Origin: Arthrobacter sp. StoSoilB20
GTDB lineage: Bacteria > Actinomycetota > Actinomycetes > Actinomycetales > Micrococcaceae
Assembly (NCBI RefSeq): GCF_019977295.1
Contig: NZ_AP024651.1
Coordinates: forward strand, 992,001 to 1,056,000
DNA: 64,000 bases
Reading direction: 5' to 3'
In this document: piece by piece, positions 49,832-58,987 of the stretch
Position numbering within the stretch: the first letter of the stretch is position 1
Layout of the letters: each line of letters opens with the position of its first letter
Program-made: the position numbers and the translations under genes
The notes under the pieces: model-generated
The model's database searches: none
The model's input: only the letters and a program-made list of their open reading frames with translations
Told to the model about the DNA's origin: nothing

Positions 49832-50551
49832 AAGCAGCCACCGCAGCGTCTCAGCGTTCCGCACGGCATTGCCGCCGCCGTCGTTGTTGAAGTAGGCGTA
49901 CACGTCCTTGCCCGCGCCGGCCCATTCGCGGATCCGGTCCGCCCACCACCGAAGGTCGTCATCGGAGTAGGAGCCGCCGTAAAGGTGCTCGTGGTCCGGG
50001 CCGTGAAGCCGTATGTACACAAACGGTGCGGTGGCGCGGAGGATGCAGGGCAGATTGGCGCCACTCATGATGCAGTAGGCAGCGCCATGCCGCTCCAGCA
50101 GCGCATACACCTCCGGATGGTCCCAACTGTCGTGGCGGAACTCGACGGCTACCCGGATCCAATGGGGCAATGCGGCCAGGAAGTAGTCGAGCCTCGCATG
50201 GTCACGGGCAAATCCCGGTGGCAGCTGGACCAAGAGCACGGCCCGCTTGTCACCGAGCTCATGCCAGCAGCGGGTAATCCGTTCCACCCAGACCTCGGGA
50301 CTGTAGAGCTTTTTGGCATGCGTGAGCCCCCGGGGGGCCTTGACCGACATCGCGAAGCCCGGCGGAAGGCGTTCACGCCAGCCGGCGAACGTCGTTTCCC
50401 GGGGCCAACGGTAGAAACTCGCATTGAGTTCCACGGTCTTGAACCTCGCGGTATACAGGGCCAGGCGCTTTGACGCGGGAAGTCCGGGCGGATAGAGCAC
50501 GTTCTCCCAGTGATCGTAGCTCCAGCCTGATGTGCCGATGTGGATCGCCAT
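49820..50551 (-). CDS. DUF72 domain protein (YecE-like)
   Basis: This 243-residue TIM-barrel-like protein has HIGTSGWSYDHW at the N-terminus, FKTVELNASFYRWP, AVEFRHDSWD, YIRLHGPDHEHLYGGSYSDDDL and a C-terminal YAYFNNDGGGNAVRNA block; all are conserved DUF72 motifs. The family may be a nuclease or metal-dependent enzyme but no activity is settled. ATG 50551 is taken because the conserved region starts there. Confidence 0.88.
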   Translation of the reverse strand: MAIHIGTSGWSYDHWENVLYPPGLPASKRLALYTARFKTVELNASFYRWPRETTFAGWRERLPPGFAMSVKAPRGLTHAKKLYSPEVWVERITRCWHELGDKRAVLLVQLPPGFARDHARLDYFLAALPHWIRVAVEFRHDSWDHPEVYALLERHGAAYCIMSGANLPCILRATAPFVYIRLHGPDHEHLYGGSYSDDDLRWWADRIREWAGAGKDVYAYFNNDGGGNAVRNAETLRWLLGVG

Positions 50552-50561
50552 GGTGTGGATG

Positions 50562-51430
50562 TTAGTCCTTGGCGCCCAGCACGACGTCGTACGCCTCAAC
50601 CCGCCGGTCGGTGACGGTGGTAGGCGACTCGAGGTGGACCGCGCCCGAAGGCAGGATGCCGGCACCCCCGAACCTCTCCATGACCTGCCACTGCGCCACC
50701 ACATCCTCTCCGGCGTGGTTGGCCGGGAGTCCACGCCAAAAGCTGAACCCGCCCGACTCGATCAAGGCGTGCCTGTTGTACAGCACGCACCCGCCCAACC
50801 AGGCAACCCTGTAGGGCACCCATCCGTCCGGAGGCAGGGGAAGATCGGTACTGAGGTGGCTGAGGTTGGCGGCGTTGTGTGAAGGGGCCAACGGTTGAAG
50901 GCAGCGGTGCCCGGGCGGATACGTTCGGGCATCACAGGGCCCTGCCACGGTTCGAATCCGGCCGTCTCATCCGGCCTCCTCTCGCCCAGATAGGACAGGC
51001 CTTGGGGAGCCATGCCCACAAAACCGCAACCCAGTTCATCCAGGGCGCGGCTGAGGCGATCCAAGGCGCCAGGCTCCAGCCACACGTCGTCGTCCAGGAA
51101 CAGGCACTGTTCTGCGGTGGACTGTTCCAGCAGGAACTGCCGGTGCTCTGCAAGCCCACGCCGAGGGAGGTGGCGGAAAAGGGCAACAGATCTGCCCTGG
51201 GCCTCAAGTACCCGGATGACCGCGGCGACGGCAGGATGTTCCCAGTCCGGGCTGTCCGTGGATTGATCGCTCATCACCACCCTGAACGGGGGTTCGGACT
51301 GCGCCGCCAAGCCGGCGAGGGTAACTGCCGCCTCGGCGGGTCGATCGCACGTAGGGATGAGCACGTCCGTGGTCGCCGTTTCGGAAACGTTGTTTGGTTC
51401 TGCCCACCGCGTGGAAGTTTTCCAGCCCAC
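50562..51430 (-). pseudogene. Family 2-type glycosyltransferase with a frameshift
   Basis: The first part (GTG 51430, ggaggt four bases ahead) encodes DVLIPTCDRPAEAAVTLAGL, the DxD-like CLFLDDDVWLEPGALDRL and GLSYLGERRPDE. At about 50888 the frame breaks: protein-like sequence moves to the next frame (APSHNAANLSHL, VAWLGGCVLYNRHALIESGGF, HAGEDVVAQWQ) and ends at 50562. One extra G in the ggcc run would restore a product of about 290 residues (W-APSHN). It is either a recent inactivation or a sequencing error. It would transfer a sugar from a nucleotide donor to an unknown acceptor. Confidence 0.75.
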
Positions 51431-51538
51431 AGCACACCTCCGGCCCTCAGGATTGGTATGGATTGAGATGGGTTTCCCCTATCTATACCCACTTGGGCCG
51501 GTTCTATTCCTCAAGCTGCGTCAAGGAGCGGGCTATTT

Positions 51539-51757
51539 TCAGCCCCTCGCTCCGGACCTCTCCATCAGGGCGCGAAGGTCTTCGGCTACCTTGGCCACTT
51601 CACGTTGCCTGACGGCTCGACCCGGCGTGGATGGGCCGGTTCCTTGACGCGCCGGCCTGTTGGAACTGCGCGGCTGGCGGTGGGGTTTGGGCTCACGCAC
51701 GGACGCGTCGACACTGACGCTGCCCTGCAGGGGATCGTGGAAGAGTGGGAAGTCCAT
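51539..51757 (-). CDS. Small hypothetical protein (72 aa)
   Basis: The product is hydrophilic, with a Pro/Arg-rich middle and a short C-terminal helix (VAKVAEDLRALMERSG). It has no membrane segment or known motif. An agga-like site lies before the ATG and third codon positions are G/C-rich, which favours this frame over an overlapping one on the same strand. No function can be proposed. Confidence 0.4.
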   Translation of the reverse strand: MDFPLFHDPLQGSVSVDASVREPKPHRQPRSSNRPARQGTGPSTPGRAVRQREVAKVAEDLRALMERSGARG

Positions 51758-51885
51758 AGTTTCCGATCCTGACAGAAGCTGCTCCGGGCCGGTATGGACA
51801 TGTGCCTACGGTAGACGCGATGTGATGTGCAGATGTCCAGGACCGCTCGCAGTTACGTCCCGGCCGGGCGGGCGCGGAGGGAAGC

Positions 51886-52344
51886 TTAGCCCCACAGCGC
51901 CTTTTTGAGCAGTGCCCGCAGTTGCACATTTTCTTCATCGGTCAGTGCCGCCAGCTGGGTTTGCTCGCATGCTTCGAGCCCGGTCCGTGCTTTGGTATGG
52001 ATCCGCCGGCCCTCGGCAGTGGAGACGATGATCTTTGCCCTGCGGTCCTGCTTGCCCTGCGCCCGCTTGACCAGGCCCCGGTGCTCGAGGTCGTCCACCA
52101 AGCTGACAACCTGGCTTGGGTCAAGGCTGAGGAAATCGGCCAGCTCCCGCTGCGTGGGTTCGAGTCCGCTGCACGCCAGGGTGAGCACGGAAAAGGATCG
52201 TTCCCGCAGTCCATAGTCCGCCAGCGCCTTGTTGTTCAGGAGTGAGCCGGTGGCATGCAGCTTGGCCAACAGCAGGCCCACGTCGTTTCCGATTTTGGCC
52301 GCGGCCAGGCGCGGGATTTCCACTTCGGTACTCTGCGGTCCCAT
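51886..52344 (-). CDS. MarR-family transcriptional regulator
   Basis: This 152-residue protein has the MarR winged helix: LTLACSGLEPTQRELADFLSLDPSQVVSLVDDLEHRGLVKR, then the wing DRRAKIIVSTAEGRR. Dimerisation helices lie at both ends. ATG 52344 has ggag six bases upstream. It is divergent from the SDR-to-DUF3237 catabolic operon and likely represses it through the inverted repeat at 52384-52406. The inducer is probably the acid or its CoA thioester handled by that operon. Confidence 0.9.
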   Translation of the reverse strand: MGPQSTEVEIPRLAAAKIGNDVGLLLAKLHATGSLLNNKALADYGLRERSFSVLTLACSGLEPTQRELADFLSLDPSQVVSLVDDLEHRGLVKRAQGKQDRRAKIIVSTAEGRRIHTKARTGLEACEQTQLAALTDEENVQLRALLKKALWG

Positions 52345-52383
52345 GACAACTCCAATAGTAATGAAAAACAATCGTTGACTTTT

Positions 52384-52406
52384 TCAATGATCCGTATTCT
52401 CATTGA
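52384..52406. promoter_or_regulatory. MarR-type inverted repeat in the divergent promoter
   Basis: tcaatga (52384-52390) and tcattga (52400-52406) are exact inverted repeats with a nine-base spacer. They directly follow a -35-like ttgact (52375-52380) on the plus strand. Confidence 0.6.
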
Positions 52407-52483
52407 TCATGACAAGGATCTCACGACGCCGTGGGATCGGCCCCACCGGCTCCGGCCGGTTACTGCACGCGAAGGAGCACGGC

Positions 52484-53452
52484 ATGAGCTTGAACGGCAA
52501 GGTTGCGATCGTTACCGGGAGTGGGCAGGGTCTTGGACTGGCTTACGCGAGGGAGCTCGCCCGCCAGGGGGCCGCCGTCGTGATTAATGACGTCAACACC
52601 GAAACCGCTGCCGCCGCAGTCGCGCAGATCCAGGCCGACGGCGGCCGGGCCACCGCAGTGGTGGTTCCCGTGGGCTCGACCGATGCCGCGAAAGCCTTGG
52701 TGGCGGGCGCTGTAGAGTCGTTCGGCCGCCTGGACATCCTGGTCACGAACGCCGGGATCCTGCGGGACAAGAGCCTGTTGAAAATGACGGACGAGGATTT
52801 TGACCTGGTCATCAACGTGCACCTGAAGGGCACATTCACCTGTGTGCGTGAGGCATTCGCGTACTTCAAGGAAAACAACGTCGCGGGCCGGATCATCACC
52901 ATCGGTTCGCCCACCGGGCAGCGCGGCAACTTCGGGCAGACAAACTATGCTGCGGCGAAGGCCGGGATCGTGGGCATGGTACGCACCTGGGCGCTGGAGA
53001 TGAAGAAGGCCGGAGTGACGGTGAACTCCGTGATCCCGGTGGCCGCGACGGCAATGACCAAGACCGTCCCGTATTTCCAGAAGGCTGTCGAGGCCGAAGA
53101 GCGTGGTGAGGCGATGCCGTCCTTCTTCCGTCATGATCTTGGTTTTGGAACGGCCGACGACGTCGCCGGGCTGATTGCCTTCCTCGCCTCTGACGCAGCT
53201 GCGGGAATTACCGGCCAGGCGATTGGTGCCGGAGGTGACCGGCTGCAGGTCTGGACGCACCCCGAGGCAGCAACCACCGAGTACCGGCAGGGCGGGTGGG
53301 ACTACGAGGCGCTGCAGGAAAACGCCGGGTCCCTGTTCAGTTCGGACACCCTGCAAAGCTTCGGTGAGGAATTCCTGCCGCTGCCCGCAGAGCTGCAGCC
53401 CGAGCCTGTTAAGGCTGAGCCGGCCACGTCTGAACCCGTGCAGGCACGCTGA
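52484..53452 (+). CDS. Short-chain dehydrogenase/reductase (FabG/HSD17B4-like)
   Basis: This 322-residue NAD(P)-dependent enzyme has the nucleotide motif TGSGQGLGLAYARELA, the NAG motif ILVTNAGILRDKSL, catalytic Ser-Tyr-Lys (IGSPTGQRG, then YAAAKAG) and a C-terminal extension of about 70 residues rich in Glu, Pro and Ala. It resembles the 3-hydroxyacyl-CoA dehydrogenase part of peroxisomal multifunctional enzymes. It is the first gene of the operon, so oxidation of a 3-hydroxyacyl-CoA is its likely role. aaggag precedes ATG 52484. Confidence 0.88.
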   Translation: MSLNGKVAIVTGSGQGLGLAYARELARQGAAVVINDVNTETAAAAVAQIQADGGRATAVVVPVGSTDAAKALVAGAVESFGRLDILVTNAGILRDKSLLKMTDEDFDLVINVHLKGTFTCVREAFAYFKENNVAGRIITIGSPTGQRGNFGQTNYAAAKAGIVGMVRTWALEMKKAGVTVNSVIPVAATAMTKTVPYFQKAVEAEERGEAMPSFFRHDLGFGTADDVAGLIAFLASDAAAGITGQAIGAGGDRLQVWTHPEAATTEYRQGGWDYEALQENAGSLFSSDTLQSFGEEFLPLPAELQPEPVKAEPATSEPVQAR

Positions 53453-53454
53453 TC

Positions 53455-54345
53455 ATGGCTGACCGTTATGAGTTGGGCATCGACGCTTCGGCGTTGGATG
53501 CCATTGATATGCATGTCCACCTCGAGGTGGACAGTTGCGGACACGGCTCGCTCCCGGACGCGCTGACGGAGGCCTCGGCGAAGTACTTCAAGGCCGAGGA
53601 CCGGACACCGTCGCTGGACAGGATCGCCGAGCTGTACCGGGAACTGAACATGGCCGCCGTCGTTTTCACCGTGGACGCCCGGACGCAGCTCAAGCACGAA
53701 CCCAACAGCATCCCGGAGTTGATTGCCGGGGCTGCCCGCAACAACGATGTGCTGATCCCGTTCGGCAGTGTTGACCCCAGGACGGGGGAGGACGCGATCG
53801 CCGGGGCCAAGCACCAGGCAGTGGAACTTGGTGCCCGTGGGTTCAAGTTCCACCCTTCCCTGCAGGGCTTCGACCCGTCCAACGAACAGTTCTACCCGCT
53901 CTGGGAAACGCTGCAGGAGTTGGGGTTGCCCTGCATTTTCCACACCGGCCAGAACGGCATGGGCGCGGGCCTTCCCGGCGGATACGGAATCAAGCTCGCG
54001 TACTCCAACCCGTTGCTGCTCGATGCCGTAGCCGCGGACTTCCCGGGACTGCAGATCATCATGGCCCACCCCTCGGTGCCGTGGCAGGACGAGGCAAACT
54101 CGATCGCGACGCATAAATCCAACGTCTTCATCGACCTGTCCGGATGGTCGCCGAAGTACTTCCCGGAGTCGCTGGTGAAGGCCTCGAATTCGGTGCTGCA
54201 GGACAAGGTGCTGTTCGGCACGGACTTCCCGCTGATCACCCCGCAGAAATGGCTGGGTGCTTTCGCTGACCTGCCGTTGAAAGACGAAGTCCGGCCAAAG
54301 ATCCTCAAGGACAACGCCGTCCGCCTCCTCGGACTCGGAGGCTGA
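53455..54345 (+). CDS. Amidohydrolase family 2 protein (ACMSD-like)
   Basis: This 296-residue metal-dependent TIM-barrel enzyme begins with the metal motif DMHVHLEVD. FKFHPSLQGF, CIFHTGQNG, IIMAHPSVPW and LFGTDFPL supply the remaining ligands, so the site looks complete. The family includes decarboxylases and C-C or C-O hydrolases. Its place between a hydroxyacyl-CoA dehydrogenase and an acyl-CoA dehydrogenase suggests it removes carbon from, or hydrolyses, a beta-keto or aromatic intermediate. The start codon is two bases after the SDR stop. Confidence 0.85.
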   Translation: MADRYELGIDASALDAIDMHVHLEVDSCGHGSLPDALTEASAKYFKAEDRTPSLDRIAELYRELNMAAVVFTVDARTQLKHEPNSIPELIAGAARNNDVLIPFGSVDPRTGEDAIAGAKHQAVELGARGFKFHPSLQGFDPSNEQFYPLWETLQELGLPCIFHTGQNGMGAGLPGGYGIKLAYSNPLLLDAVAADFPGLQIIMAHPSVPWQDEANSIATHKSNVFIDLSGWSPKYFPESLVKASNSVLQDKVLFGTDFPLITPQKWLGAFADLPLKDEVRPKILKDNAVRLLGLGG

Positions 54346-54346
54346 A

Positions 54347-55579
54347 ATGACCACGACGACGGCAGCAACAGAGACGGATCAGCGGCTGTATACCGTGGCG
54401 GACTGGTACGACGCCGAAGCACTCCTCACCACCGAAGAGCGCAAGGTCCTTGGCCGGCTGCGGACGTTCCTGACCGTCGAGGCGAAGCCGTTGCTGGCCG
54501 AGTACTGGGAACGCGGCGAATTCCCGGAGCAACTGGCCCGGCCGCTGATCGACCTGGACCTGATGGAACCGGCAGATCTCACAGTCGATGCACCGGCCCG
54601 GGGGATCTACCACGGCTTCCGGATCTTCGAACTGGCCCGCACGGATGCATCGTTGGCTACGTGGTACACCGCGCAGGCTGGGCTGTTCAGGACCGCGATC
54701 CGGGTTGGTGCCTCGGAGGAACAGCAAAAGGAGTGGATGCCCCGCGTCATCGACTTCTCCCTCAAGGGCGTCTTCTCACTGACTGAACCTGAACACGGCT
54801 CGGATATCGCCGGCGGCCTTGCCACCACCGCCCGGTTCGAACCGGGTACCGGAACCAACCCCGACGGCGGAACATGGGTTTTGGGCGGCGCCAAGAGGTG
54901 GATCGGTGGAGCCTCCACAGCGGATGTGCTGTGCGTGTTCGCCCGCGACGTCGCGGACGGGCAGGTCAAAGCGTTCTTGGTGGACCGTACCGCCGAAGGG
55001 GTGTCTTTGGAGAAAATCCACGGCAAGACCTCGCTGCGGATGATGCAGAACGCCCACATCACCCTTGATAATGTCAGGGTCCCGGACGCCATGCGCCTGC
55101 ATAACGTGAACTCGTTCAAGGACGTCGCCGCGATGCTGCGGGCGATGCGCTCGGACGTTGCCTGGATCGCTACCGGCATCCAGGCCGGCGCGTTCGAAGC
55201 CGCCCTGGCGTACGTCAAGGAGCGGCAGCAGTTCGGCCGGTCCCTGGGGTCGTTCCAGCTGGTCCAGGAGAAACTGGCCCGGATGCTGGGAAACGTCACG
55301 GCATCGCTTTCGCTGGTGGTACGGCTGACCGAGCAGCAGGGCTGGGGGATTTACCGGGACCAGGACTCGGCGCTGGCCAAAATGCAGACGTCCCTGATGA
55401 TGCGCGAAACCGTCGCCCTGGCACGCGAAGTGGTGGGCGGAAACGGCATTACCCTGGCCGCCGACGTCGGGCGTTTCCACGCTGACGCCGAAGCCGTCTA
55501 TTCCTACGAGGGCACCCACGAGATCAACGCCCTCATCATCGGCCGCGCCCTCACCGGCGCCGGCGCTTTCACCAGCTAA
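54347..55579 (+). CDS. Acyl-CoA dehydrogenase
   Basis: This 410-residue flavoenzyme has FSLTEPEHGSDIAGG for FAD/substrate contact, WVLGGAKRWIGGA, GKTSLRMMQNAHITLDNVRVPD and the C-terminal VVGGNGITLAADVGRFHADAEAVYSYEGTHEINALIIGRALTG. The Glu in YEGTHEI matches the catalytic-base position of glutaryl-CoA and related dehydrogenases. It introduces a double bond into an acyl-CoA and may decarboxylate if the substrate is a dicarboxylate. It starts one base after the amidohydrolase stop. Confidence 0.9.
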   Translation: MTTTTAATETDQRLYTVADWYDAEALLTTEERKVLGRLRTFLTVEAKPLLAEYWERGEFPEQLARPLIDLDLMEPADLTVDAPARGIYHGFRIFELARTDASLATWYTAQAGLFRTAIRVGASEEQQKEWMPRVIDFSLKGVFSLTEPEHGSDIAGGLATTARFEPGTGTNPDGGTWVLGGAKRWIGGASTADVLCVFARDVADGQVKAFLVDRTAEGVSLEKIHGKTSLRMMQNAHITLDNVRVPDAMRLHNVNSFKDVAAMLRAMRSDVAWIATGIQAGAFEAALAYVKERQQFGRSLGSFQLVQEKLARMLGNVTASLSLVVRLTEQQGWGIYRDQDSALAKMQTSLMMRETVALAREVVGGNGITLAADVGRFHADAEAVYSYEGTHEINALIIGRALTGAGAFTS

Positions 55580-55610
55580 CGCTTTTCAAACCAATCAACA
55601 GGAGGCAAAG

Positions 55611-56066
55611 ATGCCCAATCTCGTCGTCGATTTCGACACCTTGCTCACCATGTCCGGCAAGGACCTAGGCACCACCGATTACCGCGAAATTACCCAGCAG
55701 CAAATCAACCTGTTCGCCGATGCCACGGACGATCAGCAGTGGATCCACGTTGACCCCGAGCGCGCCAAGGATGGACCCTTCGGAGCCCCGATCGCCCACG
55801 GCTTCCTCACCCTGTCCCTGATCATCCCGTTCTGGGGCGAACTCTTCGACGTGGACGGGGTCACCACCAAGGTCAACTACGGCCTGGACAAAGTCCGCTT
55901 CACCTCGCCCGTCAAGGTCGGCTCCAAAGTCCGCATGAACGGCAGCATCGCCGAGGTCACCGAAGTCAAAGGCGGCGCCCAAATCAAGGTCAACGCCACC
56001 ATCGAAATCGAAGGCCAGGAACGCCCCGCCGTCGTCGCCGAATTCCTCGCCCGTTTCTACAAGTAA
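55611..56066 (+). CDS. MaoC-like enoyl-CoA hydratase
   Basis: This 151-residue hot-dog-fold protein has the MaoC hydratase motif FADATDDQQWIHVDPERAKDGPFGAPIAHGFLTLSLI, with the catalytic Asp and His in DDQQWIH. It would hydrate the enoyl-CoA made by the dehydrogenase upstream to a 3-hydroxyacyl-CoA for the SDR. aggaggc lies six bases before the ATG, a strong ribosome site. Confidence 0.9.
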   Translation: MPNLVVDFDTLLTMSGKDLGTTDYREITQQQINLFADATDDQQWIHVDPERAKDGPFGAPIAHGFLTLSLIIPFWGELFDVDGVTTKVNYGLDKVRFTSPVKVGSKVRMNGSIAEVTEVKGGAQIKVNATIEIEGQERPAVVAEFLARFYK

Positions 56067-56098
56067 GAATCCCGTCCCTCCTCTCCCAAGGAACAGCC

Positions 56099-57424
56099 AT
56101 GTCAGGACACACTGCGCTCGCCGCGTCGAGCACGGCCGCCAAACGCAAAGAAGCGCGCACGGTCATCATGTCCAGCTATTTGGGCAGCACCATAGAGTTC
56201 TACGACTTCCTGCTCTACGCAACAGCGGCAGCAGTCGCCTTCCCGAAAGTCTTCTTCGCCGGCACTGATGAATGGGTGGGAGTAGTAGCCGCGTACGCCA
56301 CGTTCGCGGCAGGCTACGTGGCCCGCCCACTGGGCGGCATCATCTTCGGCCATTTCGGTGACAGAATCGGCCGCAAGGGCATGCTCATCGTGTCCATGGC
56401 CATGATGGGCATTGCCTCAACGCTGATCGGCCTGATTCCAGGCGCCAACGTTATTGGTCCCTGGGGTGCGGTGATCCTGGTGGTCCTGCGTGTCTGCCAG
56501 GGAATCGCCGTGGGCGGCGAATGGGGTGGGGCCGCGCTGATGGCCCTGGAACATTCGGATCCCAAGCGGCGCGGATTCGCAGCCTCGTTCGTCAATGCCG
56601 GTGCACCTACGGGCGCCGTCCTTGGCACCGTAGTCATGGGCATCTTCTCCGCACTTCCCCAGGACGCGTTCCTGGCCTGGGGTTGGCGCGTGCCGTTCCT
56701 GTTGTCCTTTGTGCTGCTGATCGTGGGCATGTTCGTGAGGCTGCGGGTCTCTGAGAGCCCCATCTTTGCCGAAGCTGTGGCCAAGGAAAGCGCCCAGGGC
56801 ACCAAGCGCAAAATCCCGCTTCTCGAAGTCCTGAAGCGCCCCAAAGCATTGGTCATGATCATGTTTGCCGGTGCGGCCGGATTCGGCCTCCAAGTGGTCC
56901 TGCCGACCTTCGCCGTAACGTACGCGGTATCCAAGGGCGCACCCCAGCAAGGAGTTCTCTACGCGTTCGCCGGAGCCTCGGCCATCTCCATCCTGTTCGT
57001 GCTCCTGGGAGGCCGCCTGTCCGATCGCCTCGGCCGACGCCCGGTCATGGTCACCGGCTTGGCGCTGTTCATCCTTTACCTTTTCCCGATGTTCGGAATG
57101 CTCAGCTCCGGCAACATCGCATTGGTCTTCCTGGCCTTCACGGTGGCACTGATCCTGCACTCCTCCCTCTACGGACCCCTCGCCGCCTTTGTCTCCGAGC
57201 AGTTCGGCACCACCAACCGCTACACCGGTGCAGCGGTCGGTTACCAGTTGGCAACACTGATCGGTGCAGGCTTCACCCCCGGGATCGTGGCCGGACTGTA
57301 CAAGGACGCAGGCCAGAGCATCGTGCCCGTGGTGGTGTTCCTCTCCGTCATGTCGCTGGTCTCGATTGTCTTCATCCTGCTGACGCGGGAGTCTAAGAAC
57401 AACGACCTCTCAACGGTCAGTTAG
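56099..57424 (+). CDS. MFS transporter, metabolite:H+ symporter (MHS) family
   Basis: This 441-residue inner-membrane carrier has 12 helices. The MHS signature SSYLGSTIEFYDFLLYATAAAVAFPKVFF, GHFGDRIGRKGMLI, GIAVGGEWGGAALMALEH and ESPIFAE is complete. Family members import organic acids such as shikimate, ketoglutarate or benzoates. Its position between the MaoC and CoA-ligase genes implies uptake of the acid that the operon degrades. aagga is ahead of the ATG. Confidence 0.9.
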   Translation: MSGHTALAASSTAAKRKEARTVIMSSYLGSTIEFYDFLLYATAAAVAFPKVFFAGTDEWVGVVAAYATFAAGYVARPLGGIIFGHFGDRIGRKGMLIVSMAMMGIASTLIGLIPGANVIGPWGAVILVVLRVCQGIAVGGEWGGAALMALEHSDPKRRGFAASFVNAGAPTGAVLGTVVMGIFSALPQDAFLAWGWRVPFLLSFVLLIVGMFVRLRVSESPIFAEAVAKESAQGTKRKIPLLEVLKRPKALVMIMFAGAAGFGLQVVLPTFAVTYAVSKGAPQQGVLYAFAGASAISILFVLLGGRLSDRLGRRPVMVTGLALFILYLFPMFGMLSSGNIALVFLAFTVALILHSSLYGPLAAFVSEQFGTTNRYTGAAVGYQLATLIGAGFTPGIVAGLYKDAGQSIVPVVVFLSVMSLVSIVFILLTRESKNNDLSTVS

Positions 57425-57436
57425 GAGTTGCGCACC

Positions 57437-58987
57437 ATGGACAACAACGGAGTTGGATCCTGGCTGCACCGCCGCCGCATCAAGTCCGGGGCCGCAACGG
57501 CCCTCATCTCCGGCGGGCAAACCCTGAGCTACGCAGCCCTCGCCGAACGGACCGACCATTTGGCCAACGCCCTCAAGGACAGGGGAGTAGCCAAGGGGGA
57601 CCGTGTGGCCTACCTGGGGGAGAACCATCCGTCCTTCGTGGAGACCTTTTTTGCCTGCGGGTTGTTGGGCGCCATCTTTGTCCCGCTCAACACCCGGCTC
57701 GCCGCCCCTGAACTGCAATTCCAGCTGCAGGACTCCGGCGCACGGCTCCTGGTCAACGCCGCGGCCCTGGACGCCGTAGCCTCCGCATCGGTGAAGGAGA
57801 CACTCGTAACCCACCGTCTGGTGGTGGCGCCCGACGACGACACTGACGGTTCCGCGCTGAAGCTGCCGTCCGGCGTCGAGCACTATGGGGAAGTAATGGC
57901 GGCAGCGTCCGCCGCGCCGCTCGATGAGACGGTAACGCTGGAGGACGGTGCCATGATCCTCTACACCTCCGGCACCACCGGCAAGCCCAAGGGTGCGCTG
58001 CTGACCCACGGCAACATCACCTGGAACTGCATCAACACCGTGGTGGACATGGACCTGAACCGCAACGACGTGGCGCTGATGATTTCACCGCTCTTCCATG
58101 TTGCTTCCCTGGACATGGGCCTGCTGCCCATGCTGCTCAAGGGCGCCACGGTGGTGCTTGAAGCCAAATTCGACGCCGGCCGGGTGCTGGAGCTGGTGGG
58201 CCTGCATAGGGTCACTACCCTCAACGGTGTGCCCACCACCTTCCAGATGCTCTGCGACCACCCCGGATGGTCGACGGCGGACCTGACGTCCCTGGACAAG
58301 CTCACCTGTGGCGGCTCCGCGGTTCCGGCCAGGGTGCTGGAGGCCTACGAAGCCCGTGGTATCGGATTCACCAGCTGCTATGGCATGACCGAAACGGCGC
58401 CCGGGGCTACGATGCTGCCGGTATCGCGTTCCAAGGAGAAGGCCGGATCAGCCGGGCTGCCGCACTTCTTCACCGATGTGCGGATCGTCGATCCCATGGG
58501 CGGAATGGCTGCAGTTGGCGAGGTGGGGGAGATCCAGATCTCCGGACCCAACGTCATCAAGGAGTACTGGAACCGTCCGGAGGCCACCGCGGAGAGCCAC
58601 GCCGATTCCTCATGGTTCCGGTCCGGAGACATGGGCCATCAGGACCACGAGGGATTCCTGTTTGTATCCGACCGCCTCAAGGACATGATCATCTCCGGCG
58701 GAGAGAACATCTACCCGGCTGAGGTGGAGGCAGCCATCGCTGAGCTGCCCGCAGTGGGAAGTGTGGCGGTGATCGGCGTTGCCGACGAGAAATGGGGCGA
58801 AGTACCCCGGGCTATCGTCACCTTGCGGGACGGCGGTTCCCTGAGCGAGGACCAACTGCGCTCGCACCTGGAAGGCCGGCTGGCCCGGTACAAAATCCCC
58901 AAGTCAGTGGTGTTCGTCGAGGAGATGCCACGCACCGCCAGCGGCAAGATCCGCAAGATGGACCTTCGGAAGCAGTACGCGCTGTGA
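57437..58987 (+). CDS. AMP-dependent acyl-CoA synthetase
   Basis: This 516-residue ANL enzyme activates a carboxylic acid to its CoA thioester with ATP. The P-loop MILYTSGTTGKPKGALLTH, the A5-like SCYGMTETAPG, FRSGDMGHQDHEGF, the hinge SDRLKDMIISGGENIYPAEVE and catalytic Lys near the end (RTASGKIRKMDLR) are all present. ATG 57437 has aggag at a good distance; TTG 57428 is too close to it. It would carry out the first step of the operon's pathway. Confidence 0.92.
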   Translation: MDNNGVGSWLHRRRIKSGAATALISGGQTLSYAALAERTDHLANALKDRGVAKGDRVAYLGENHPSFVETFFACGLLGAIFVPLNTRLAAPELQFQLQDSGARLLVNAAALDAVASASVKETLVTHRLVVAPDDDTDGSALKLPSGVEHYGEVMAAASAAPLDETVTLEDGAMILYTSGTTGKPKGALLTHGNITWNCINTVVDMDLNRNDVALMISPLFHVASLDMGLLPMLLKGATVVLEAKFDAGRVLELVGLHRVTTLNGVPTTFQMLCDHPGWSTADLTSLDKLTCGGSAVPARVLEAYEARGIGFTSCYGMTETAPGATMLPVSRSKEKAGSAGLPHFFTDVRIVDPMGGMAAVGEVGEIQISGPNVIKEYWNRPEATAESHADSSWFRSGDMGHQDHEGFLFVSDRLKDMIISGGENIYPAEVEAAIAELPAVGSVAVIGVADEKWGEVPRAIVTLRDGGSLSEDQLRSHLEGRLARYKIPKSVVFVEEMPRTASGKIRKMDLRKQYAL

